A stretch of DNA of 7,268 nt, from positions 1 through 7,268 of the forward strand of contig JAJYSW010000164.1 of assembly GCA_021793335.1 (NCBI GenBank), written 5' to 3'. A model generated the notes under the pieces. That model searched no databases. It was not told where the DNA came from and was given only the letters and a program-made list of their open reading frames with translations. This DNA comes from Actinomycetes bacterium. Its GTDB lineage: Bacteria > Actinomycetota > Actinomycetes > Mycobacteriales > Micromonosporaceae. Shown in pieces: positions 1 through 5,061 of this stretch. A program made the position numbers and the translations under genes. Each line of letters starts with the position of its first letter. Position 1 is the first letter of the stretch.

Positions 1-424
1 GGAGGCGACCGTCATGGTCTGTCTCCAGGTGATCGGTGAGGACTCGACCGTCGCCGCGGCGGGAGCGCAGGGCAACTTCGAACTCAACACGATGCGCCCG
101 CTCGTCATCGACAACGTCCTTCACTCGGCTCGGATCCTCGGCGACGCCGCCGAAGGGCTCCGGGTCTTCAGCGTCGAGGGCACTGAGCTCGACACCGAGA
201 AGGTCGCCGATTACGTGGGGCGCTCGCTGATGCTCGTGACCGCGCTGAGCCCGCATATCGGCTACGACCGGGCCGCCGCCATCGCCCACAAGGCCGACCA
301 GGAGGGCACGACGCTGCGCGAAGCGGCGCTCGCGCTCGGCGTGAGCGCCGAGGACTTCGACCGCGTCGTCGATCCCTCGACCATGGTCGGTGATCCTCAC
401 CGCGATCTCGGTGTGGACCGGTGA
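1..424 (+). CDS. fumC: Fumarate hydratase class II (fumarase C), C-terminal part
   Basis: This is the 3' end of a gene cut by the window edge; the reading frame is open from base 2 and gives about 140 residues, against roughly 460-470 for whole class II fumarases. Fumarase interconverts fumarate and L-malate in the citric acid cycle, as a cytosolic homotetramer. The family match rests on the early GAQGNFELN segment, followed by the region around LVIDNVLHSARIL and then the stretch SLMLVTALSPHIGYDRAA and EGTTLREAALALG, all typical of the end of the helical core and the small C-terminal domain of the fumarase/aspartase superfamily. The GSSxMPxKxNP signature should lie just upstream, outside the window. 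The ATG at 14 is internal, not a start. An aspartase or argininosuccinate lyase is less likely because of the SPHIGYD and GTTLREAAL wording. The protein ends normally at TGA 422-424. Confidence 0.95.
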   Translation, partial: EATVMVCLQVIGEDSTVAAAGAQGNFELNTMRPLVIDNVLHSARILGDAAEGLRVFSVEGTELDTEKVADYVGRSLMLVTALSPHIGYDRAAAIAHKADQEGTTLREAALALGVSAEDFDRVVDPSTMVGDPHRDLGVDR

Positions 425-528
425 GCGCACCCGGAGGCGTTTCAGCCGAAATCGGGCGCGGGGCGATGAGGGTGCCTTAGACTCACGCGGGTTCGACTGT
501 CGTTCCCGGCACGAGCCAAGGAGCCTTC

Positions 529-921
529 ATGACTTATTCGCCCGAACCCGCCGCCGAGCACGCGCCCAAGCGCGGCAACGGCTTCGCGGTCACCGCGCTC
601 GTCCTCGGCATCATCGCCGTGGTCCTGGCGTTCATCCCGGTCGTCAACATCGTCTCGTTCGTGCTCGCCGCCCTGGCGATCATCTTCGGTATCGTCGGTC
701 TGATCTCCAGCGGCAAGCGCCACGCCGGTAAGGGCATGTCGATCACCGGCATCGTCCTCGGCGTGGTGGCGCTCGCGCTCGCGATCATCATGTACGTGCT
801 GGTATTCCAGGCCGTCGACGAGAAGTGCCGGGAAGAGGGCTACTCGGGGAACATCCAGGAGTGCCTCGACGATCTGCAGTCGGAGCTGACGGACGTGCCG
901 ACGGAGGTGCCGACGGACTGA
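529..921 (+). CDS. DUF4190-type small membrane protein
   Basis: A 130-residue membrane protein of unknown function, resembling the DUF4190 proteins common in actinobacteria. Three hydrophobic segments are visible, at about residues 19-36, 41-60 and 71-94. A short proline-rich N-terminus ending in Lys-Arg precedes the first, and a basic loop (SSGKRHAGKG) separates the second and third. The positive-inside rule then puts the N-terminus and the basic loop in the cytoplasm and the acidic tail (residues 95-130) outside. The tail has two cysteines (C100, C112) that could form a disulfide. It ends in VPTEVPTD, coded by two near-identical 12-base units starting at 895 and 907. The start at 529 is supported by AAGGAG at 518-523, five bases upstream. 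A TAGACT at 478-483 could be a -10 element, but no matching -35 is seen. The gene stands alone; no partner is evident. Confidence 0.85.
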   Translation: MTYSPEPAAEHAPKRGNGFAVTALVLGIIAVVLAFIPVVNIVSFVLAALAIIFGIVGLISSGKRHAGKGMSITGIVLGVVALALAIIMYVLVFQAVDEKCREEGYSGNIQECLDDLQSELTDVPTEVPTD

Positions 922-1125
922 GGGTCCTCCAGGCGACCGGTGTGCCCGCCGCGCCTCGGAGCGGCCGCCCGGCCCACTCTTTCGGGTGAATTTCCACTGC
1001 CGCCCGGACCTCCTCGTTTCTTTGTGTCACCTTGCGGCCCAAGGCGATCACCTTGGATCCTCTTTGACCGATTTCAGCCCTGCGAAGATGAATTATGACT
1101 TCTGTTCGTTTACCATGTCGATTGG

Positions 1126-1150
1126 GGAACCACACCCGTTTTCGACGGTT
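1126..1150 (+). promoter_or_regulatory. Possible ECF-sigma-type promoter before the lysin gene
   Basis: GGAACC at 1126-1131 is followed, after 16 bases, by GTT at 1148-1150, the layout seen in many actinobacterial ECF sigma factor promoters (envelope-stress or SigE-like type). It lies in a patch that is markedly AT-richer than its surroundings (about 1085-1145). Transcription would start near 1157, giving an unusually short leader that overlaps the AGGAGG at 1155-1160, which counts against it. Another candidate, TTGACC at 1064-1069 with TATGAC at 1094-1099, has a 24-base spacer and is too wide for a housekeeping promoter. Confidence 0.2.
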
Positions 1151-1164
1151 CGGCAGGAGGGCTC

Positions 1165-1827
1165 ATGGCATGGCGATTGGCGAAGAGCTTGACGGCGCTG
1201 CGCGAGGAGATGAACACGGTCGCACCCGACCGGTCCACGGCCTCGGACGGCACCATCGGCGACAAGGCCCACCAAGGGTCGCCTTCGGATCACAATCCGA
1301 ACAGTGCGGGCGTCGTCTGCGCGATCGACTTCACGCATGACCCCGGCAACGGTGCCGATATGCACGCGTTCGCCGAGCACCTTCGCAGACGGCCCCACCG
1401 GGCCGTCAAATACGTCATCTGGAACCGGCGGATCTGGTCGAAGGCCAAGGCGGACGAGGGGTGGCGAAGCTATAGCGGCTCCAATCCCCACACCGTGCAC
1501 ATGCATGTGTCTGTCGGCGTCGGGCCGGACGGGCAGAGCACGGGAGCATACGACGCCTCCGACTCATGGGGGCTGGTGGACACGTTCGGAGGAGGAGACG
1601 TGATCGGACTCAAGCGGGGCGACAGCGGCGACAGGGTCAAAGGGCTCCAGGGCACGCTCCAATACGCGGGATACGATCCGGGAACGGTGGACGGCGATTA
1701 CGGCCCCAAGACCGCGGCGGCCGTGCTCAAGATGCGCAAGGCCGAGGGCTCCAGCGTCAGCGACGGCGACAACTTCACCGGCTGGGCCTATGCGCAGCTG
1801 ATGCGGGCCCTGGCGAAGAAGTACTGA
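1165..1827 (+). CDS. Phage-lysin-like peptidoglycan hydrolase (M15-like peptidase plus PG-binding domain)
   Basis: A 220-residue protein with two parts. Residues about 1-120 resemble the D-Ala-D-Ala/L-Ala-D-Glu peptidase fold (peptidase M15 / hedgehog type) used by actinophage endolysins: SDHNP with H43, AIDFTHD with D55, and HTVHMHVSV with H112 and H114 are the likely zinc ligands and catalytic residues. WRSYSGSNPHT just before the HxH is typical of this lysin group. Residues about 147-205 form a PF01471-like peptidoglycan-binding domain (LKRGDSGDRVKGLQ, then VDGDYGPKT). The expected job is to cut peptide cross-links or stems in cell wall. No signal peptide or membrane segment is visible, as in phage lysins that need a holin, and no holin, portal or integrase gene is nearby. 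The start ATG 1165 has AGGAGG at 1155-1160, with close four-base spacing. It may be a domesticated phage gene. The substrate bond cannot be told from sequence. Confidence 0.85.
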   Translation: MAWRLAKSLTALREEMNTVAPDRSTASDGTIGDKAHQGSPSDHNPNSAGVVCAIDFTHDPGNGADMHAFAEHLRRRPHRAVKYVIWNRRIWSKAKADEGWRSYSGSNPHTVHMHVSVGVGPDGQSTGAYDASDSWGLVDTFGGGDVIGLKRGDSGDRVKGLQGTLQYAGYDPGTVDGDYGPKTAAAVLKMRKAEGSSVSDGDNFTGWAYAQLMRALAKKY

Positions 1828-1905
1828 ACGGCCCGGGCGTCGCCCGAGGGAACAGCGGAGCCACTCGGGGCGGTCGCACCATCGAGGCGACAGGGCAACG
1901 AGGCG

Positions 1906-1935
1906 CCGGGGGCGACGAATCGGCCTCGCCCCCGG
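1906..1935 (+). terminator. Hairpin, possible terminator after the lysin gene
   Basis: A perfect 10-bp inverted repeat (CCGGGGGCGA at 1906-1915 and TCGCCCCCGG at 1926-1935) encloses a 10-base loop, 78 bases after the lysin stop codon. There is no T-tract after the stem. Such stems without U-tracts are often proposed as transcript ends in high-GC actinobacteria, so the call is an inference from position and stem strength. A shorter CGGGCG/CGCCCG hairpin lies at 1834-1846, just after the stop. Confidence 0.35.
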
Positions 1936-1975
1936 ACGGCCCCGAAGGCGGTCCTGCGATCACCGCGAAAAGCGG

Positions 1976-2004
1976 TTGCAGCGGGCCGAAGAGATCCCCA
2001 TACT
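1976..2004 (+). promoter_or_regulatory. Candidate promoter for a leaderless methyltransferase transcript
   Basis: TTGCAG at 1976-1981 and CATACT at 1999-2004 are separated by 17 bases, the ideal spacing for a housekeeping sigma factor. They match TTGACA at 3 of 6 and TATAAT at 4 of 6 positions. CATACT ends 6 bases before the ATG at 2011, so transcription would begin at or next to the start codon. There is no Shine-Dalgarno sequence in the preceding 15 bases, which fits a leaderless mRNA, a common form in actinobacteria. A small stem (ACCGC 1962-1966, GCGGT 1972-1976, loop GAAAA) abuts the -35 element. Confidence 0.45.
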
Positions 2005-2010
2005 GGCGCG

Positions 2011-2763
2011 ATGGCACTGGCGTACGATCCCCGCTCCCTCGACGGAGAGACCCTGGACGCGCTGCTCTACGACCACCTCAACACCTGGGGCGACGGCGAG
2101 ACCTTCTACCTCGACCTCGTCATGGAAGCTGCAAACGTCCTCGACGTCGGGTGCGGCACCGGCACGATCCTGCGCCGCGCCCGCTCCGAAGGGCACGCCG
2201 GGCGCCTGTGCGGCATCGACCCCGATCCGGCCATGCTCGACCAGGCCCGCGAGTCCGATGCCGCCGAATGGGTGCTCGCCTCGGCCGCCGAAGCGCCGTG
2301 GAAGGGCGCATTCGACTTGGCGATCATGAGCGGCAACGCCTTCCAATGCCTGCTCGACGACGAGTCGACCCGCGCATCGCTCGCCGCGGTCCGCGGCGCT
2401 CTCGTCGACGGCGGGCGCTTCGTGTTCGACACTCGCAATCCGGCCGTGCGCGAATGGCGCGACTGGAACTCCGGGCCCCCTTCCGCGTTCGTGGACCCGC
2501 TCGGGGAGCCCATGCTCATCCGCCAGGAGGCCGGCGAGCCCGACGAGCACGGCGTCGTCGCGCTCAAGGCGATGTTCGAGGCCGTGTACTGGGAGCAGCC
2601 GCTCGTGGCCTCCTGCGGCCTGCGCTTCATCGGCCCCGAAGCCCTGGACCGCCACCTCGCCGCGGCCGGGTTCACCGTCGCAGACCGGTTCGGCGCCTGG
2701 GACGGAACGCCCTTCGAACCCGACGCCTCCCGCTCGATCATCACCGTCGCACGGGCGGTTTGA
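2011..2763 (+). CDS. Class I SAM-dependent methyltransferase
   Basis: A 250-residue cytosolic protein with a Rossmann-type methyltransferase core. Motif I is VLDVGCGTG at residues 43-51, the SAM-binding glycine loop. The acidic residue that holds the SAM ribose is D70 in CGIDPDPAML. FDLAIMSGNAFQ at 101-112 is motif IV, and ALVDGGRFVFDTRNP near 130-145 is the post-core strand. The later part (about 150-250) mixes strands and ends in SRSIITVARAV, like other Methyltransf_25/11-type proteins. The substrate cannot be read from the sequence; small molecules are usual for this group. It sits alone between the lysin gene and a long gap, 183 bases after the lysin stop, and has its own candidate promoter. 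The ATG at 2011 has no Shine-Dalgarno sequence; the nearest purine run, GAAGAG at 1989-1994, is too far. I know of no link to siderophore assembly, and the gap of about 800 bases argues against co-transcription with desA. Confidence 0.85.
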   Translation: MALAYDPRSLDGETLDALLYDHLNTWGDGETFYLDLVMEAANVLDVGCGTGTILRRARSEGHAGRLCGIDPDPAMLDQARESDAAEWVLASAAEAPWKGAFDLAIMSGNAFQCLLDDESTRASLAAVRGALVDGGRFVFDTRNPAVREWRDWNSGPPSAFVDPLGEPMLIRQEAGEPDEHGVVALKAMFEAVYWEQPLVASCGLRFIGPEALDRHLAAAGFTVADRFGAWDGTPFEPDASRSIITVARAV

Positions 2764-3046
2764 CTTCCGCTCCTTCCTGAAGGAGAGAGGTTCCCGGCTT
2801 GCGGTCCGCGTATCGCGTCCCGGCTGCGGGCGGGCCCCTGCTTCATCGTCCACTGCCCGGTTTCCCGGGGCCGACACGGACTCCGCAAAGCGTTCCGCGT
2901 GTCCGCGAGTCCTCCGGCCACGAGCCGCCCGCCTTCGCGGCGAAGGCCGGTCTCGGCGTCGGCCTCCCGTTCGTGGACCGCGCCGCACCCGCACGCCCGC
3001 CGGCGGAGGCGCCCGTTCCGGCCCGGAGACCGGAGCGCTCCCCGGG

Positions 3047-3087
3047 AAACCGGCAGCGGACGGCACCCGGGCGCTGCCGGTTTTCGT
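3047..3087 (+). terminator. Strong hairpin with short T-run, possible intrinsic terminator
   Basis: AAACCGGCAGCG at 3047-3058 pairs perfectly with CGCTGCCGGTTT at 3072-3083 (12 bp, 13-base loop), and TTTTC runs from 3081. The strength and trailing T-run suggest a rho-independent terminator. However, it lies 283 bases beyond the methyltransferase stop codon, with no gene directly before it. It could end the methyltransferase transcript, end an unrecognised small RNA, or insulate the des operon from upstream transcription. Three of the four Ts are in the stem, so the free U-tract is short. Confidence 0.4.
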
Positions 3088-3201
3088 CGAGACCGGACGG
3101 CCCGGCGCACGGCGACGAGCGCTCGACCGTCACCGTCCGGCCGGAGGGAAGCACGCCCGCGTGCGTCGAAGCTCTTCGCAGCGGCATAGGACAGTCCATA
3201 T

Positions 3202-3242
3202 ACGGCAGCTGGTCGACGGCACTGCCGTCGGGGGACAGTGCC
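3202..3242 (+). repeat. Three overlapping, mutually exclusive inverted repeats
   Basis: Three 7-bp stems share bases. ACGGCAG 3202-3208 can pair with CTGCCGT 3222-3228; CGACGGC 3214-3220 with GCCGTCG 3224-3230; and GGCACTG 3218-3224 with CAGTGCC 3236-3242. Only one can form at a time, an arrangement seen in attenuators and riboswitch-like leaders. Chance pairing is more likely in GC-rich sequence, and no transcript through this stretch is established. The nearest downstream gene on this strand is desA, over 300 bases away. Confidence 0.3.
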
Positions 3243-3419
3243 GGGGCCCGTGCCTTCGCCCGCACCCGTCCGCGGCTCGGCACGCCGCCCGCCGGAAACG
3301 CCCCGCATCACTTTCCATGCAGGGCAAGGGCTGACGCCTTCGCCCACAAAGAATGTCCACTGTGACTCGAATATCCCCCGAGCTCAGCGCCGCCCCGAGG
3401 CCATGGGCGGCAGCGCTTT

Positions 3420-3449
3420 CGAACCGGAAAATGATCTTGAGCCGGTTCG
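3420..3449. promoter_or_regulatory. 8-bp inverted repeat upstream of the iron box, possible operator
   Basis: CGAACCGG at 3420-3427 and CCGGTTCG at 3442-3449 form a perfect dyad around 14 AT-rich bases. It lies 55 bases before the iron box, inside the AT-rich run leading to the des promoter. The position suits an activator or second repressor of the siderophore operon, but no known consensus is recognised. Confidence 0.35.
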
Positions 3450-3504
3450 TCCTTCGAAGTGGAGAACATCACCATCTGAGATTCCCCTTCTCCCTTTCCG
3501 CTAA

Positions 3505-3523
3505 TTAGGTTAGGCTAACCTCC
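3505..3523. promoter_or_regulatory. Iron box (DtxR/IdeR-type operator) of the des operon
   Basis: TTAGGTTAGGCTAACCTCC matches the 19-bp DtxR/IdeR palindrome (TTAGGTTAGSCTAACCTAA) except for the last two bases. Iron-loaded DtxR, IdeR or DmdR1-type repressors bind such sites and shut siderophore genes when iron is sufficient. The box overlaps two -10-like hexamers, TAGGTT 3506-3511 and TAGGCT 3511-3516, so bound repressor would block RNA polymerase directly. No good -35 is visible at the right distance. The distance to the GTG start of desA is 47 bases. The regulator gene itself is not in the window. Confidence 0.93.
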
Positions 3524-3539
3524 GTCATCTTCCCGGCCG

Positions 3540-3553
3540 TGACCGGCCGGTCA
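3540..3553. repeat. 14-bp perfect palindrome in the presumed desA leader
   Basis: TGACCGGCCGGTCA is a perfect palindrome between the iron box and the desA ribosome binding site, ending 3 bases before the AAGGA. An overlapping alternative stem pairs CCGGCC 3533-3538 with GGCCGG 3545-3550. It could be a protein-binding dyad or an mRNA hairpin that affects ribosome access. Confidence 0.45.
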
Positions 3554-3556
3554 TGA

Positions 3557-3561
3557 AAGGA
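3557..3561 (+). promoter_or_regulatory. Ribosome binding site deciding the desA start
   Basis: AAGGA at 3557-3561 stands 9 bases before the in-frame GTG at 3571. The in-frame ATG at 3553 lies before this element, with only GC-rich sequence upstream of it, so GTG 3571 is the better start. The choice shortens the protein by six residues. Confidence 0.75.
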
Positions 3562-3570
3562 CGTGGCTCA

Positions 3571-5061
3571 GTGCCGATCAGCGCCGCAGAATTCCGCCCC
3601 GCCCCCGCGCCTCCGGATTCCCCCAGCGGGGCGCCCGCACTGCTCAACCGCGAATCAGCCGAGACATACCGTTCCCTGGTCAACGAAGTGGCCCAACGAA
3701 TCTGCGAACGCCTCACCGAGGTCGACCGCCCCTGGACCGGCATCGCCCCCGCCGAACTGGCCCCCGCCGTCGACGCGGTCGACCTCGACCGCCCCCTGCC
3801 CACCTTCGGCGACGCACTCGACGAGATCGGCGATCTCTACCTGCGCGATGCCGTCTGGTTCCACCATCCCCGCTACCTCGCGCACCTCAACTGCCCGGTC
3901 GCGCTCCCGGCCGTCGCCGCCGAGGCCGTCCTCGCCTCCGTCAACACCTCAGTGGACACGTGGGACCAGAGCGCGGGCGGCACCTTCATCGAACGGCGCC
4001 TCATCGAATGGACCGCTGGACGGATCGGATTCGACTCCGAGGCGGACGGCGTCTTCACCTCCGGCGGCACGCAGTCGAACCTGCACGCCCTGCTCCTCGC
4101 CCGCGACGAGGCGGTCGAGCACATCGTCAAGAACAGCGAGACGGCGCTGCGCAGCGCCGAGGTCCTCCCGAGGCTGCGCCTGTTCGCCTCGCCCCACAGC
4201 CACTTCAGCGTCGCCAAGGCCGCCCGCCTGCTCGGGCTCGGCGAGGACGCCGTGGTCACCGTCCCGGCCGACGCACGATTCCGCATGCACCCGGGCGCGC
4301 TCGATGCGGCCCTGGAACACTGCCGAGGCGCGGGACTCGTGCCGGCCGGCGTCGTCGCCACGGCGGGCACCACCGACTTCGGTTCGATCGACCCGCTCGC
4401 GGCGGTCGCCGAAGTATGCGAGGCGCACCGAGTCTGGTTCCATGTGGATGCCGCCTACGGCTGCGGGCTCCTGGTCTCGCGGCAAAGGCGCGACCTGGTC
4501 GACGGGATCGAACGCGCCGACTCGGTCACCGTGGACTACCACAAATCGTTCTTCCAGCCGGTCAGCTCCTCGGCGGTGCTCGTGCGCGACCGGGCCTCGC
4601 TGCGGCACGCCGCCCACCACGCCGACTACCTCAACCCGGCCGAGGCCGTCTTTCCCAACCAGGTCGACAAGAGCCTCCAGACCACGCGACGGCTCGACGC
4701 CCTGAAACTGTGGATGACGCTGCGCGTCCTGGGCCCCGATGCGATCGGTTCGATGTTCGACCGGGTCTGCGATCTGGCCGCCGCGGCCTGGGCTCGCCTG
4801 GAGGCCGATCCGCGTTTCGAGACGGCCGCGCCGGTCTCGCAGCTGTCCACCGTCCTGTTCCGCGTCAAGGGCGGCGATGAGGCGCAGCGCCTGGCCCGCG
4901 AGGCGATCGCCGCCGCGGGCGAGGGCATGGTCGCCGCCACGCGCGTCGACGGCCGCACGGCCCTCAAGCTCACGCTGCTCAACCCCGAGACGACCCTCGA
5001 GGACATCGCCGCGGTCCTCGACGCGCTCGCCCGGCACGGCGCGACGCTCCAGGAGGCATAG
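3571..5061 (+). CDS. desA: PLP-dependent lysine decarboxylase of siderophore synthesis (DesA-like)
   Basis: The likely product (496 residues from GTG 3571) converts L-lysine to cadaverine, the first step of the desferrioxamine-type pathway. It belongs to group II PLP-dependent decarboxylases (fold type I). Seen in sequence: TSGGTQSN at 163-170, which binds the cofactor phosphate; SHFSV with H211, which stacks on PLP; HVDAAYGCG with D293, which contacts the pyridine nitrogen; and VDYHKSFFQP with K325, the Schiff-base lysine. The stretches YLRDAVWFHHPRYLAHLNCP, SVDTWDQSAGGTFIERRLIEW and NQVDKSLQTTRRLDALKLWMTLR closely follow what I recall of Streptomyces DesA, which separates it from glutamate or aromatic amino acid decarboxylases. 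A proline-rich N-terminus of about 25 residues precedes the conserved part. An extra segment before LRLFAS (about residues 186-202) looks longer than in Streptomyces. The gene leads the operon, under the iron box, and its TAG touches the desB ATG. Confidence 0.93.
   Translation: MPISAAEFRPAPAPPDSPSGAPALLNRESAETYRSLVNEVAQRICERLTEVDRPWTGIAPAELAPAVDAVDLDRPLPTFGDALDEIGDLYLRDAVWFHHPRYLAHLNCPVALPAVAAEAVLASVNTSVDTWDQSAGGTFIERRLIEWTAGRIGFDSEADGVFTSGGTQSNLHALLLARDEAVEHIVKNSETALRSAEVLPRLRLFASPHSHFSVAKAARLLGLGEDAVVTVPADARFRMHPGALDAALEHCRGAGLVPAGVVATAGTTDFGSIDPLAAVAEVCEAHRVWFHVDAAYGCGLLVSRQRRDLVDGIERADSVTVDYHKSFFQPVSSSAVLVRDRASLRHAAHHADYLNPAEAVFPNQVDKSLQTTRRLDALKLWMTLRVLGPDAIGSMFDRVCDLAAAAWARLEADPRFETAAPVSQLSTVLFRVKGGDEAQRLAREAIAAAGEGMVAATRVDGRTALKLTLLNPETTLEDIAAVLDALARHGATLQEA

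Larger units (their letters stand above)
2764..3504. other. Long intergenic region, repeat-rich, no convincing gene
   Basis: About 740 bases between the methyltransferase and the desA control region. Open frames exist on both strands (such as 2799-3365 + and 2843-3283 -), but their products are Arg/Pro/Ala/Gly-rich with no recognisable domain. The best + start is a TTG with its AAGGAG 14 bases away. I therefore see no gene here. It does hold several inverted repeats: a 7-bp stem at 2931-2947 with a 3-base loop (GCCTTCG/CGAAGGC), a 10-bp palindrome GGAGCGCTCC at 3032-3041, the 12-bp stem at 3047-3083, a set of competing hairpins at 3202-3242, a bulged stem at 3322-3345, and an 8-bp repeat at 3420-3449. 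From about 3420 the bases become AT-richer, as expected of a promoter region. Confidence 0.6.

Noticed and set aside
948..965. GCCGC/GCGGC hairpin after the DUF4190-type gene as a terminator
   Set aside because: The stem has only 5 bp and no adjacent T-run; this is easily chance in GC-rich sequence.
1064..1099. TTGACC and TATGAC as a housekeeping promoter for the lysin gene
   Set aside because: The spacer is 24 bases, well outside the usual 16-19.
1566..2780. + strand frame of 404 codons overlapping the lysin and methyltransferase genes
   Set aside because: It is an Arg/Gly-rich out-of-frame reading of two well-supported genes.
2106..3347. Long - strand frame (413 codons) covering the methyltransferase and part of the gap
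   Set aside because: It spans a real + strand gene and the gap without any change in character, is Arg/Ser/Ala/Pro-rich and has no recognisable motif.
2799..3365. + strand frame of 188 codons in the gap
   Set aside because: It needs a TTG start with an AAGGAG 14 bases away. The product is low-complexity and Pro/Arg/Ala-rich, and it is interrupted by the strong hairpin at 3047-3083.
3238..3504. + strand frame of 88 codons just before the iron box
   Set aside because: GTG start without a ribosome binding site, Pro/Arg-rich product, and it runs into the promoter region.
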